This document shows positions 36,397-45,708 of a stretch of 64,000 bases of DNA, one piece after another. The notes under the pieces were generated by a model. It made no database searches and was not told the origin of the DNA. It was given only the letters and a program-made list of their open reading frames with translations. Each line of letters starts with the position of its first letter. The stretch's first letter is position 1. The stretch covers positions 2,316,001-2,380,000 of the forward strand of contig JADJGF010000001.1 in NCBI GenBank assembly GCA_016708125.1, read 5' to 3'. This DNA is from Ignavibacteriota bacterium. Lineage in GTDB: Bacteria; Bacteroidota; Ignavibacteria; Ignavibacteriales; Melioribacteraceae. The position numbers were made by a program, and so were the translations under genes.

Positions 36397-37683
36397 TTAT
36401 TCCTTATTTCCATTTTCTGAAATGTTATCCAAATCAAATAAAAATTTTAAAGTGCTTGTATGAATATTTGTTTTATCAAGATCATCATTATTTTCTGCAA
36501 GTTCGCGTAATTTTTTTGTCGGATTGTGTAAAATTCTTCCCACTAATCTTTTTGTCATTTCTTCCAATTTAATAAAATCTTCATCAGAAACTTTATTTTT
36601 AATTTTGTTCAGCTCATCAAATTCAATCGATTCAAAAAAAGAACGCAAAGATTTTATTGTTGGCACAATTCCCAAAGTATTATACCAGCTGTAGAATCCT
36701 TCAATTTCTTCATTAATTATATTTTGAACTTTCGGAATTTCGTGTTTTCGTTTTTGCAAATTTTGATCAACAATAATATTCAGCGAATCAATATCATTGT
36801 AAAATACGTTATCAATATTTTTTACTTTTGGATCTATATCTCGTGGAATTGCAATATCCATTATGAATATAGGCGTTCCTTTACGTTTTGAAATTGCAGA
36901 TTTAATATCATTGTATGAAACAATAAAATCTTTTGAACTTGTTGCGCTAATAATTATATCAAATTTGTGAAGATGATTTTTAAATTCTTCAAATAAAATA
37001 GTTGAACCGGAAACTTTTTTTGCTAACTTTCCGGCTTTTTCTTCTGTTCTGTTTGTAATTGTAATTTTTCCAATATTTCTACTATTTAAATGAATTGCGG
37101 CTAATTCGCTTGTTTCGCCGGCGCCAATTATTAATGCTTCTTTCTTATCAAGATTTGCAAATATTTTTTCTATTACTTGAATTGCCGCATAACTTACGGT
37201 TACAGCTCCTTGCGAAATTAAAGTTTCCTTAATTGCACGTTTTCCAATTCTTACGGCAACATCAAAAATTTTACGAGTTGTTGTATTGGAAAAATTTTCA
37301 TCAACGGAAAGTCTGAAACTTTCTTTGCATTGACTTAAAATTTGACTATCGCCAATGATTAGTGAATCAATTCCGGAAGCTACGTGAGCAATATGTCTTA
37401 ACGCATTTTCAGTATCATAACTTTCTATGTTTCCGAATTCTAAATTATCAACATTTTTAAAATTTATTAATTCTGCGAAAAGTAAGTTTTGATGAATTTG
37501 ATGATTTATCGGAATTCCAAAAATTTCCGTTCTGTTACAAGTGGATAAAACAAATCCTTCCTTTAACAATTTGTTTTTAAGTAACGAAATAAATTTTTGT
37601 TGTTCTTCTAAACTTAAATGAACAGCTTCTCGTTGTTCAATAGTAGAAGTTCTATGATTTATTGAAATACCAATCAAATTCAT
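36397..37683 (-). CDS. hemA: Glutamyl-tRNA reductase
   Basis: The 428-residue enzyme reduces glutamyl-tRNA to glutamate-1-semialdehyde, the first committed step. The catalytic cysteine is C49 in VLSTCNRTE. IDSLIIGDSQILSQ, the NADPH motif ALIIGAGETSELAA and a C-terminal dimerisation helix are visible. In other bacteria this protein is feedback regulated by haem, often through proteolysis. It follows the HemX-like gene by 24 bases. Confidence 0.97.
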   Translation of the reverse strand: MNLIGISINHRTSTIEQREAVHLSLEEQQKFISLLKNKLLKEGFVLSTCNRTEIFGIPINHQIHQNLLFAELINFKNVDNLEFGNIESYDTENALRHIAHVASGIDSLIIGDSQILSQCKESFRLSVDENFSNTTTRKIFDVAVRIGKRAIKETLISQGAVTVSYAAIQVIEKIFANLDKKEALIIGAGETSELAAIHLNSRNIGKITITNRTEEKAGKLAKKVSGSTILFEEFKNHLHKFDIIISATSSKDFIVSYNDIKSAISKRKGTPIFIMDIAIPRDIDPKVKNIDNVFYNDIDSLNIIVDQNLQKRKHEIPKVQNIINEEIEGFYSWYNTLGIVPTIKSLRSFFESIEFDELNKIKNKVSDEDFIKLEEMTKRLVGRILHNPTKKLRELAENNDDLDKTNIHTSTLKFLFDLDNISENGNKE

Positions 37684-37707
37684 AACAAAATAAAACTTAA
37701 AAAAATA

Positions 37708-38532
37708 TTAATAAAACGAATGAAAAGTTTGGGCAAATACGTTTGAAGCCAAAAGTGAAAGTATTGCAATCACAAAACCAATTAATGAAAATAATATAAC
37801 TTTTTTACCATACCATTTTGCAATTAATTTTGTGAGAATTCCAATTCCAAACACAAGCCATACAATACTTACTGAAATTAATTTTGGATCAACATAACTA
37901 ATTTTTGGGAACGCAATTGGCAGCCAAATAAATCCAATTAAGATTGATATTGTAAGAAGAATAAATCCTATAAGTACAGAATAAAAATTTAATTTCTCAA
38001 GAATTTCCAAACTTGGAAGTCTTTTAAAGATCAAACCATATCTATTGAATTTAATTTCTTTATAAAGCAGAAAAAATAATAATCCATGAACGGCTGCAAT
38101 TGTAAAACCCGCATATCCGCCTAATGCGCTAACAACATGAATTCCAAGTAATCTGTTGCGCAATACTTCTTTTACTTCAATTAAGTCTTGAATAAAAATT
38201 GAAGAAATTAATTGGAAGATTAGTGAAAATAAAATTATGAAAGATCCGGTTCCTCTAATATCCGTAAGCAATTCCAACAAGAAATATGAAAACCCTAAAC
38301 AAAATGCCAGCACCGTAAAAATCTCAAACTTATTTGTAATCGGCGGATGATTAAATTCAATTGTTCGTAAAATTAAATAAAGTAAATGAAGTAAAAGCGT
38401 AATGAATAAAAATATTCTTTTTGCGTTGTGAACTTTACTATCATCTTTTATAAAATTATAAAGATAAATTCCAAAAGTTAAGGAATAAAAAATGGGGAGA
38501 ATTATATTTAATGAATGAACAGAATCTATCAT
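37708..38532 (-). CDS. hemX: HemX/CcsA-like cytochrome c assembly membrane protein
   Basis: The 274-residue protein has about eight hydrophobic helices and the conserved GIHVVSALGGYAGF segment of the CcsA/HemX (YpjD) group. The tryptophan-rich WWD haem motif of true CcsA is absent. HemX-like proteins are commonly encoded just before hemA and may tune HemA level or haem handling. It is the first gene of the hem operon, with a short palindrome 42 bases upstream. The symbol is by position and fold. Confidence 0.8.
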   Translation of the reverse strand: MIDSVHSLNIILPIFYSLTFGIYLYNFIKDDSKVHNAKRIFLFITLLLHLLYLILRTIEFNHPPITNKFEIFTVLAFCLGFSYFLLELLTDIRGTGSFIILFSLIFQLISSIFIQDLIEVKEVLRNRLLGIHVVSALGGYAGFTIAAVHGLLFFLLYKEIKFNRYGLIFKRLPSLEILEKLNFYSVLIGFILLTISILIGFIWLPIAFPKISYVDPKLISVSIVWLVFGIGILTKLIAKWYGKKVILFSLIGFVIAILSLLASNVFAQTFHSFY

Positions 38533-38573
38533 ACTTTATTATTTTCAAAATTGATAAAATTACAAATGAACTT

Positions 38574-38597
38574 ATTGAGTGAGTAAAATTACTCAAT
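38574..38597. promoter_or_regulatory. Palindromic operator candidate upstream of the hem operon
   Basis: ATTGAGT (38574-38580) pairs with ACTCAAT (38591-38597), and within the spacer GAGTAA-AA-TTACTC (38581-38594) is itself palindromic. The overlapping symmetric sites sit 42 bases before the first hem gene, where a regulator of haem synthesis could bind. No known box was recognised. Confidence 0.45.
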
Positions 38598-38660
38598 TCT
38601 TATGAATTTATTTTGTGAAAAATATTTGCCAAAAGTTATTTTTAAAATGTTATATAACAA

Positions 38661-38686
38661 AAAAGGCATCCAATTGAATGCCTTTT
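38661..38686 (-). terminator. Intrinsic terminator of the porin-cytochrome operon
   Basis: AAAAGGCAT (38661-38669) pairs with ATGCCTTTT (38678-38686). On the minus strand the stem is followed by a T-rich tail (TTTTTTGTTATA). It lies 24 bases past the stop of the seven-haem lipoprotein gene. Confidence 0.85.
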
Positions 38687-38709
38687 CAAAAATTATTTTT
38701 ATACGGATT

Positions 38710-39552
38710 TTAATTTAAATTCTTTTCACCGTTTGCATGAGTAAATTTGTTTAAAGTTCCATCTTCGTTAAAAGCCGAAGGATGACAATTATTACTTGCA
38801 CAAGTTTCTGCTTCCGGATCAGTTCCTTCTAATAAATGTCCTCTTGGCGGAAGAAGATGACAAGTTCCGCACGCAGCTTGAGTTCCATCAACTCGATTCC
38901 ATTTAGGAGTAAAATTCTCACCGGTTATTACATCTGCTTTATAAATAAATGCAAAATCCGGATCAACATCAGTTTTCTTGAATTCAAAATTTCCGTGGCA
39001 ATAATTATTTTCGCAAGTTAAGTTTGAAAAGCTATATCCGGAAATTGACATTTCAGCGGGCAATCCATCTATATGAGCTTTAACAAAATCGCCGTTTCCA
39101 ACATTTGAAGGATGACAAGTGAAACAAGAATATCCGTTGCTTAAATCACTTTCGTAAACGTGAGATGAATGTGCACCAACACCTTTGCTTGATGTTTCAT
39201 AATTATTTGAAATATCAGTCGGAGGTGCAATTTTTGTATCATCTGCAAAAACACCATGACAAGTATTACAAGCTTCCGGTCCGGCACTGCTTGAGTGGCA
39301 ATCGAGACAACTTTCGTTTACTGTTCCGCCGGAATAATCAGCTCCGTGACATTTTTGACATTGAACTAAATCCCAATTGGTTGATTGAAGTTTAAAACTA
39401 TGAAAATCATCAGAACCCAATTTTCCAAAACCTTCCGGATGAACACCTTCTAAAATTGGAGTTTGAGTAATTTCGTCTTGAACTTCACTGCAATTAAAAA
39501 AAGCTAATGAAATTAAGCCAATTAGAAATATAGATAAAATTTTTTGTTTCAT
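38710..39552 (-). CDS. Seven-haem lipoprotein cytochrome (five CxxCH, two CX4CH)
   Basis: The 280-residue product has a lipobox (AFFNC, cysteine near residue 21). Haem motifs in order are CQKCH, CLDCH, CNTCH, CFTCH, CENNYCH, CGTCH and CASNNCH. The mix of CX4CH and CxxCH matches a domain type known from Geobacter outer-membrane cytochromes. It is the last gene of a three-gene unit after a beta-barrel and a 14-haem cytochrome. As a lipoprotein it could be the outer-face partner of a barrel-embedded electron conduit. Surface exposure is inferred. Confidence 0.88.
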   Translation of the reverse strand: MKQKILSIFLIGLISLAFFNCSEVQDEITQTPILEGVHPEGFGKLGSDDFHSFKLQSTNWDLVQCQKCHGADYSGGTVNESCLDCHSSSAGPEACNTCHGVFADDTKIAPPTDISNNYETSSKGVGAHSSHVYESDLSNGYSCFTCHPSNVGNGDFVKAHIDGLPAEMSISGYSFSNLTCENNYCHGNFEFKKTDVDPDFAFIYKADVITGENFTPKWNRVDGTQAACGTCHLLPPRGHLLEGTDPEAETCASNNCHPSAFNEDGTLNKFTHANGEKNLN

Positions 39553-39577
39553 TTTTTTACCAATAATGTGAATTTAT

Positions 39578-40759
39578 TTAATCTTCATCTGCTCCGTGGC
39601 AATATCCACAGAAGCCAACACCGGCAATATTTGTATTTGAATGACAATCGTAACATAATGAAGCGCCGTCTGAATGCCAATCTCCTTCAGTATCACTCAT
39701 AAAACTTGATGGATGAGTTTTTGGATTTGTACCTTTTACTCCGTCCGGATCTGAATGACAAATTATACAATTTGGATCTGCGCCTTGTGTATCATGGCAA
39801 GAAGCACATCTTTCAATATCTCTTTTTGCAAGAATTGCATGCTCTGAACCCGGAGTTAATCCCGTAACAAAATTTGGTGAAGTATGCGATAAAGGCATTA
39901 TTCCGCCCATTGCAAAATCACCGTCTTCCGAAGTATGACATTCTGCACAAAATGTTTCTGTTTGATGACAAGTTTGGCAATTATCAGTTTTTCCTTTTGC
40001 ATCAATTCCGTGTGTAAATCTAAAATTCAAATCATGAACTCGAGTAATTACTTGCTGCTTTGTTCCATCGACATATTTATGAGGAGAATAAGGTGTATAA
40101 AAATCATTGTTTAAATTTGTTTCTTCAATTCCGATTGTTGCAACATGGCAATCTTCGCAGAATGTTTCTTGGCTATGACACATTTCGCAATTATCATTAT
40201 TGAATTTGTGATTTTTGAAAAAGCCAACTTGCTGATGATTTTCCGGAATTAAATTAACTGTAGAAATATGACATTGTTCACAATTGTTTGTTGCAACTGA
40301 AATATCATTATGACAAGCAAAACATTTTTCCATTGATGGATTTGCACCGGCACTTTCAAAACTATAATTAACTTCCATAATTCCAACATGGCAATCCTCG
40401 CATTTCATTGATTGATTTTCCAAATGAAATTTGTGATTGAATAATAATTCAGAAGTCTTTGGACCCAAAGTTTCGAAAACTCCATCATAGTGACACATTT
40501 TACAATTTTCTTCATCTTCAACATCGTGACAAGCTGCACACTCTGCTTTTGTAGGAAGCAAACTTTTCCCCAAATTACTACTTTCCGCAACATTCGTGTG
40601 GCAATCAGCACATTCAGCATTGCCATCATGAGCACTGTGCGAAAATATAATTATTGATTGATTTCTGGTTTTAACTTCTTCTGAAGTTGTAAAATTTGTA
40701 AAACCAAAGTAAAGGATTGAAGCCAATCCCACAATTGTATAAACGTATTTTAGTTTCAT
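39578..40759 (-). CDS. Fourteen-haem exported cytochrome c
   Basis: ATG 40759 is chosen over an in-frame TTG at 40786 because it forms an ATGA overlap with the barrel gene stop and places the signal helix (YVYTIVGLASILYFGF) at the N-terminus. The roughly 393-residue protein carries 14 CxxCH motifs, several embedded in cytochrome c3-like spacing with extra histidines (FNHKFH, FKNHKF, PHKY) that may be sixth ligands. The haem density of one per 28 residues suggests an extended wire. Between barrel and lipoprotein genes, it probably spans or feeds the barrel from the periplasm. Confidence 0.9.
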   Translation of the reverse strand: MKLKYVYTIVGLASILYFGFTNFTTSEEVKTRNQSIIIFSHSAHDGNAECADCHTNVAESSNLGKSLLPTKAECAACHDVEDEENCKMCHYDGVFETLGPKTSELLFNHKFHLENQSMKCEDCHVGIMEVNYSFESAGANPSMEKCFACHNDISVATNNCEQCHISTVNLIPENHQQVGFFKNHKFNNDNCEMCHSQETFCEDCHVATIGIEETNLNNDFYTPYSPHKYVDGTKQQVITRVHDLNFRFTHGIDAKGKTDNCQTCHQTETFCAECHTSEDGDFAMGGIMPLSHTSPNFVTGLTPGSEHAILAKRDIERCASCHDTQGADPNCIICHSDPDGVKGTNPKTHPSSFMSDTEGDWHSDGASLCYDCHSNTNIAGVGFCGYCHGADED

Positions 40760-42036
40760 AATAAGTCTAAATTTGTATTGAACCAATAGTTTATTTTGAA
40801 AAACAATCTTAAATCATTTTTGTAAATTTTATTATCAGAAAATTGTCCTTGCAAATCAAAAGAAAGAGTTTGCCAAGGTCTAACATTCACGCCGGCTAAA
40901 GCTGAAATAATATTATTAGCTTCGTCACCTTCAGAAAGTTTATAATTTGTATATGCCAAACCGATTGAAGGGGTTAAAAATCCATCTAAAAATGTTCTTG
41001 CTGAATAAGCTGAAATTGAACTTAATTCTCCGGCATAACCTAAAGTCTGTCGGTAACTTAAACCGCCGTAATTTGAATTTACTCCAAGTGTAAATCTTTG
41101 AGAATTATCATCTTTATATTCTACATTTCCGAACTTTCCGTAAACCGTAAAATCGGAATTTATTTTATAATCAGCACCGGCTTCAATTTCACTTGTATTA
41201 CCAAAATCGAAAACTGCAAATATTGAATTGTATCTTATTTGAGGGGCACGATAATTATAATAAAGATTTAGACCAAGATCTTCTGTAGCAGAATATCTTC
41301 CGCTTAATTCTGCTTTAGATAATTCCATAAAGTTGAAATCATAATTTACTCTTGCATTAACATCAAGTAATCCAAAATAAGCAATAGCTGCAGAGCCATA
41401 TCGGAATTGATTAGATTTGTTTTCGATCAGTATTGTAATTGGATTTAAATTTATATCTAATCTTTGAGCTTCGTAATCTAATGGTTTGAAATTTTTATCT
41501 ACATAAGAAAGTGAAATTTTTGTATTATCTAAACCTTTATAAGTAACTTCACCGCCAAAAATATTATTGTTTTTTAAATCTTCGGAAAATTCTAACTTTT
41601 GGTAAGCCGGAACATTTCCGCCCCAATAACCGCTTAAAGTAAAATCACTAACATCAACTTTTAGATTAGCTCCGTCAAAAAGTCCGCCCGCAACTTGATT
41701 AAATATTGGTTGTCTTCCCAATTTTAAAGTTGCAACATCAAACAATTTTCTTGCTTCAAAGTATAAATTGTAAAATCTTAATTTGGGATCGTTTTCGAGA
41801 GCATCACCAAAATTTGTCTCGAAATTTAAACGGGATTTAAGTGAATAATTTCCTTCATTAATATTGAGGATTAAAGTCTCATATCCTCTAAGGAACATAT
41901 CACTATTATCGATTGTTTGAGCTCTTTCAAATGCATATAGCGAGGAAGAAATTTTTCCATTAATATTTTGTGCTAACAAACATTCAGTAAAAATGAGCAA
42001 TGAAAAAGCAAAATAGAATAGTGTTTTTAATTTCAT
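40756..42036 (-). CDS. Outer-membrane beta-barrel, putative conduit porin
   Basis: The 426-residue product has a signal peptide ending LLAQ. About 400 residues of alternating strands follow, rich in aromatic girdles and tight turns (FRYGSAAIAYFGLLDVNARVNYDFNFMEL), ending NYWFNTNLDLL. It is not an MtrB by obvious sequence. However, its stop overlaps the start of a 14-haem cytochrome gene, and a lipoprotein cytochrome follows, the gene set of porin-cytochrome complexes. It would then insulate haems across the outer membrane. An alternative is an unrelated porin. Confidence 0.75.
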   Translation of the reverse strand: MKLKTLFYFAFSLLIFTECLLAQNINGKISSSLYAFERAQTIDNSDMFLRGYETLILNINEGNYSLKSRLNFETNFGDALENDPKLRFYNLYFEARKLFDVATLKLGRQPIFNQVAGGLFDGANLKVDVSDFTLSGYWGGNVPAYQKLEFSEDLKNNNIFGGEVTYKGLDNTKISLSYVDKNFKPLDYEAQRLDINLNPITILIENKSNQFRYGSAAIAYFGLLDVNARVNYDFNFMELSKAELSGRYSATEDLGLNLYYNYRAPQIRYNSIFAVFDFGNTSEIEAGADYKINSDFTVYGKFGNVEYKDDNSQRFTLGVNSNYGGLSYRQTLGYAGELSSISAYSARTFLDGFLTPSIGLAYTNYKLSEGDEANNIISALAGVNVRPWQTLSFDLQGQFSDNKIYKNDLRLFFKINYWFNTNLDLL

Positions 42037-42342
42037 TTAATTCTCTATTTTCTTTACTGGTAAATAATGTTCAACAATTATTTGTAAATTCAGAATTATT
42101 CAGATATTCTGTACTTAATTTTATTTTTCTAAAAAGTTCAAAAAAATATGGAACTTTGACATATAATTTATGTAAAAAAGATAACAATATCCTAAGAAAA
42201 ATAAAAGAATTTTATGATTATAAATTAGTAAAATTTTGATTAATTTTTTGATCAATAAATTGCAAATTAATTGAAATATTCTAATTTGAATATTCTTTTA
42301 AAATTATTATGTTTTTACTACTTAAAATAAAATGAGGAAAAA
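42037..42342. promoter_or_regulatory. Divergent promoter region with a Bacteroidetes-like promoter
   Basis: This region must serve the leftward conduit operon and the rightward FMN-binding gene. For the latter, TTG (42260-42262), 19 bases, then TAATTTG (42282-42288) is close to the Bacteroidetes TTG-N19-TANNTTTG promoter and lies 54 bases before ATG. I see no sigma-54 element and no convincing operator. A short open frame reading into this region looks spurious. Confidence 0.4.
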
Positions 42343-43017
42343 ATGAAAAAATCTTTTTTAATGAACATTTCAATAATGTTATTTTTTGTTGCTGGAAATT
42401 TGCTTGCTCAATATACTCCGGGAACATATAAAGGTTCAGCAATTGGAAGAGCGGATAATGAACATGATGGGCTTGTTGAAGTTGAAGTTACTGTTTCTGA
42501 GTCCAAAATTGAAAATATAAAAGTGTTAACTTATCACCAAAGTGTTGATCATAAAAAATATGGTGCTTTAGTAACTGAAGCACAAACAAAAATTCCAGCT
42601 CAAATTTTGGAAAAACAATCCTTGGAAACAGACGCAATTACTGATGCAACAATGGCAACAAATGCAATTAGTTTAGCAGTTGCAAAAGCATTAGCTCAAG
42701 CTGCTGCTCCAAAATATACACCCGGAACTTACAAAGCTACAGCAATGGGAAGAAGTGATAAAGAACATGATGGAATGATTGAAGTGGAAGTTACTGTTTC
42801 TGACTCAAAAATTGAAAAAATAAATGTTGTAAAATACAATCAAAGTGTTGATCACAAAAAATACGGCGCTTCTGTAACTGAAGCCAAGAATAAAGTTACA
42901 ACTCAAGTTATTGAGAAACAAAATTTAGATGTTGATGTTGTTACTGATGCTACTTTTGCTACTGTTGCTTTAGATTTGGCAGTTGCTAAAGCTTTGGAAA
43001 AAGCTCGTACAAAATAA
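42343..43017 (+). CDS. Exported protein with two tandem FMN-binding domains
   Basis: A signal peptide (ending LLAQ, residue 24) is followed by two near-identical repeats of about 100 residues, each starting YTPGTYK and ending AVAKAL. Each repeat contains EVEVTVS, a conserved HKKYGA and a flavinylation-like motif (AITDATMAT, VVTDATFAT), where the second threonine is the likely FMN attachment site by comparison with SGAT motifs of RnfG/NqrC-type domains. Flavin would be attached outside the cytoplasm by ApbE, not encoded here. Exported flavoproteins of this kind take part in extracellular or periplasmic electron transfer. It is flanked by cytochrome operons and followed by a strong terminator. 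Confidence 0.85.
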   Translation: MKKSFLMNISIMLFFVAGNLLAQYTPGTYKGSAIGRADNEHDGLVEVEVTVSESKIENIKVLTYHQSVDHKKYGALVTEAQTKIPAQILEKQSLETDAITDATMATNAISLAVAKALAQAAAPKYTPGTYKATAMGRSDKEHDGMIEVEVTVSDSKIEKINVVKYNQSVDHKKYGASVTEAKNKVTTQVIEKQNLDVDVVTDATFATVALDLAVAKALEKARTK

Positions 43018-43038
43018 TTGTAAGTAAAGTTTAAAATT

Positions 43039-43070
43039 AAAAAGGCATCTAATTTTTGATGCCTTTTTTT
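43039..43070 (+). terminator. Strong intrinsic terminator after the FMN-binding gene
   Basis: AAAAAGGCATC (43039-43049) pairs with GATGCCTTTTT (from 43058) and a seven-T run ends at 43070. It is 21 bases past the stop. Symmetry lets it also act on the convergent cytochrome gene. The stem resembles the terminator at 38661. Confidence 0.92.
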
Positions 43071-43090
43071 GTTGCCCAATAAATTATCAG

Positions 43091-45559
43091 TTATGCTAAT
43101 TGTTTCATAATTTTTTCTGTTTCTTCTTCATACCACAATCTAAGTTCCAGGTCTTTATTTAATTCACCTTGAATAATATTTTCTAAATCATAATCATTCT
43201 TTTCAAGAGTTTCTTTGAAAAGTTTAGTGTAGTTAGTTAATTTCTTTCGTGGATGTTTTTCATAGTTAAATTCAAACCACTCTAATACAATTCTCTTAAA
43301 ATGATTTTCATGATGATGACGATAATGTTCCAAAGTCATTTTCCCGTCTGTCCATGCAAAACTCATTGGGTATTCCGAAGGTCTGTAAATTACAAAGAAC
43401 CAATGCCAAACTATAATTGCAAGCGATGCAAGAATTGCTTCCATAAAATGGATTATTTCACTTACTTTAATTAACCAAACCGGTGCCCAATCGCCAACCA
43501 TTGTTGGAAACCATAAAAGTAATCCGGTAATTGCCATAACAAAAGTTCCCCAAATCAAAGCCCAATATTCAGCTTTTTCTGCATAATCATACTGGTTGAA
43601 TTCAGGATGTTTTTTTGATAATCTTAAATAGTAAGTTATATTATCTCTTAAATCAGTTATATCTTTAAAAGTTGGAAGAAGTTCTTTAAATACATCTCTA
43701 CCACGTGCTGTAAATGTCAAATAAAATACATGATATAAACTCAAAACAATCATTAAAACAGCCGAAACTCTGTGAGTATATTGTCTTACTGTTTCACTCA
43801 TTCCTAATGTATGAAGTCCTTCCGCCCAAAAACTATTTGGATATTTTAATGCAAATCCGGTAATTGCTAAAACAATAAAAGAGGTAGCTAACAAAATATG
43901 TTGAACTACTTCGTTTCTTGTAAAGCGGGGCATACGAATTGCATTTTTTTCCTTTCTACGTTTTTTTCTTGTTTCATATAAAAATATTAGAAGGTTATGA
44001 ACAAACATTCCTCCAATAACTGCAATTATTAACCAGAAATAAATATTGCTTACAAAACTTTCTATTGATCTTGCACTTTCTGATTCTGTTTTATGTGAAT
44101 AACTTTTGCTAAAAATTTCTGTTGCATCGGTATGACATTTTTGACAAGTTTTTGTAACATTATCTGGATTTGTTGAAGCTTGGGGATTACTGCTTGGTAA
44201 AATGCTATGAACATTGTGGCAATCAATACACAAAGCAGCATCTTTATCACCTCTAATAGCTGCTAATCCGTGGTAACTATTTAAATATTCTTCAACTTGA
44301 TTTCCTTCTTTCCCATATTTTTTAGCAACACGAGAACCTTCATGGCATCCAATACAAGTTTCTTGCTGCATTAATAATCTATTTGCTTCTCTTCCTTCCG
44401 AGCTAATTTCCTCAATATTGTGTTCATTGTGACAATCATTACAAACCGGTGCATCTTTAATTCCACGCTGAACTCTAAACCAATGAACAGAATTTTTATA
44501 TTCTTTAACTTCTTTTTCATGGCAATTTTCGCAAGTATTCGGAAGATTTAGAGTAGAAATTTTTGAACCTTCCTGCACTCTATTTTTTATATCATGAACA
44601 CCGTGGCAAGTTGAGCAGTTTGCTGCATCTTTTTCACCGGCTTTTACATGTTTTCCGTGAACTGATAAAGAATACATTCTTCCCGGGCGAACAACACTCA
44701 TTTTAAATTTTTCTTCAAATTTTGGATCATCATGGCATTTGCCGCAAGTTATTGCCAAATTTTTAGGATGTACTTTACTTTTTTCATCATCAACTTTTTG
44801 AATATCATGAGCTCCATGACAACTACTGCAGTTTGCGGCTTCACTTATTCCTTCAGCTAATTTTATTCCATGAATGCTTTGAGAATGTTCTTCAGCAATA
44901 TTTTTGTGACAAGTTTCGCAAGAAGCAGATTTTGCCATATCTAAATCAGCTTCATGATCTTGCAAATTTGCGACTGCAAATGTGTGACAATCTGCGCAAG
45001 AAATATTTTTATGTACGGATTTTTCTAATGCAAGAGTTTGCTTTTCTATATCTTGATGACATTCTGCACAAGCTACATTACTAACAAAAACTTTATTATG
45101 AAAACTTTCAGCACTTTTTCCATCGGTGTGGCAATCAGAACAAAAATATTTTGTTTTATCAGAAATTGTATTTATTGGTTTTGCATTATGATAAGAATGG
45201 CAAGTAAGGCAAGTCGGAATTTTTTTATCCTTACTTTCAATCGTTAGTCTATGATGAATATCATTTTTTGTTTGATCAGAAATTTTGCTGTGACAATTTG
45301 CGCAATCAACTTTATAAATATTTTTTCCTTCTTTATGCGGAATATCATATGCGTCAAATCCCTTATGGCACTCGATGCAAGAAACATTTTTATGCGCAGA
45401 AATATTGAAGTTTTTTTCATCAACAAATAAAGAAACTTCTTTATTATTTCTAAATCCTGTTAGATCTTTATCGCTGTGACAATCAATACAATCAGAATTG
45501 GTTTGAGAAAAAAGTAGTTGTGAAAAATAAAAAATAAACAAAATTATATATGATTTCAT
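43091..45559 (-). CDS. Sixteen-haem cytochrome c fused to a membrane cytochrome b domain
   Basis: ATG 45559 starts directly at a signal peptide (MKSYIILFIFYFSQLLFSQ). An upstream ATG at 45661 would add a 34-residue charged leader and is less likely. Residues 20-500 hold 16 CxxCH motifs. Then a single helix (FVSNIYFWLIIAVIGGMFVHNLLIFLYE) leads into a four-helix cytochrome b561/formate dehydrogenase gamma-like domain with histidines in VVQHILLATS, YTHRVSAV, LSLYHVFY and IVWHWFFV. The protein could oxidise quinol in the inner membrane and pass electrons straight into its own haem chain. It is the last gene of the large leftward cytochrome locus. Confidence 0.9.
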   Translation of the reverse strand: MKSYIILFIFYFSQLLFSQTNSDCIDCHSDKDLTGFRNNKEVSLFVDEKNFNISAHKNVSCIECHKGFDAYDIPHKEGKNIYKVDCANCHSKISDQTKNDIHHRLTIESKDKKIPTCLTCHSYHNAKPINTISDKTKYFCSDCHTDGKSAESFHNKVFVSNVACAECHQDIEKQTLALEKSVHKNISCADCHTFAVANLQDHEADLDMAKSASCETCHKNIAEEHSQSIHGIKLAEGISEAANCSSCHGAHDIQKVDDEKSKVHPKNLAITCGKCHDDPKFEEKFKMSVVRPGRMYSLSVHGKHVKAGEKDAANCSTCHGVHDIKNRVQEGSKISTLNLPNTCENCHEKEVKEYKNSVHWFRVQRGIKDAPVCNDCHNEHNIEEISSEGREANRLLMQQETCIGCHEGSRVAKKYGKEGNQVEEYLNSYHGLAAIRGDKDAALCIDCHNVHSILPSSNPQASTNPDNVTKTCQKCHTDATEIFSKSYSHKTESESARSIESFVSNIYFWLIIAVIGGMFVHNLLIFLYETRKKRRKEKNAIRMPRFTRNEVVQHILLATSFIVLAITGFALKYPNSFWAEGLHTLGMSETVRQYTHRVSAVLMIVLSLYHVFYLTFTARGRDVFKELLPTFKDITDLRDNITYYLRLSKKHPEFNQYDYAEKAEYWALIWGTFVMAITGLLLWFPTMVGDWAPVWLIKVSEIIHFMEAILASLAIIVWHWFFVIYRPSEYPMSFAWTDGKMTLEHYRHHHENHFKRIVLEWFEFNYEKHPRKKLTNYTKLFKETLEKNDYDLENIIQGELNKDLELRLWYEEETEKIMKQLA

Positions 45560-45708
45560 CTCGTAACTTATTTTTGTGAATTGATAAAGTTTTGGACTTT
45601 TTTGAGTTAAAAAGATTATAATATCCTTTTCTAAAATATCCAGAAAATCTCTCTTTGTCAAACTTGAAAGTTAATAGATGTTCGAAACTGAATTGGTAAA
45701 AATTAAAT

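Noticed and set aside
42000..42239. 79-residue rightward frame overlapping the barrel gene start
   Set aside because: It begins inside the barrel signal-peptide codons, has no recognisable domain and no convincing ribosome-binding site. It is probably a chance frame in AT-rich DNA.
44833..45247. Frames opposite the 16-haem cytochrome
   Set aside because: Antisense shadows of CxxCH codons with no family resemblance.
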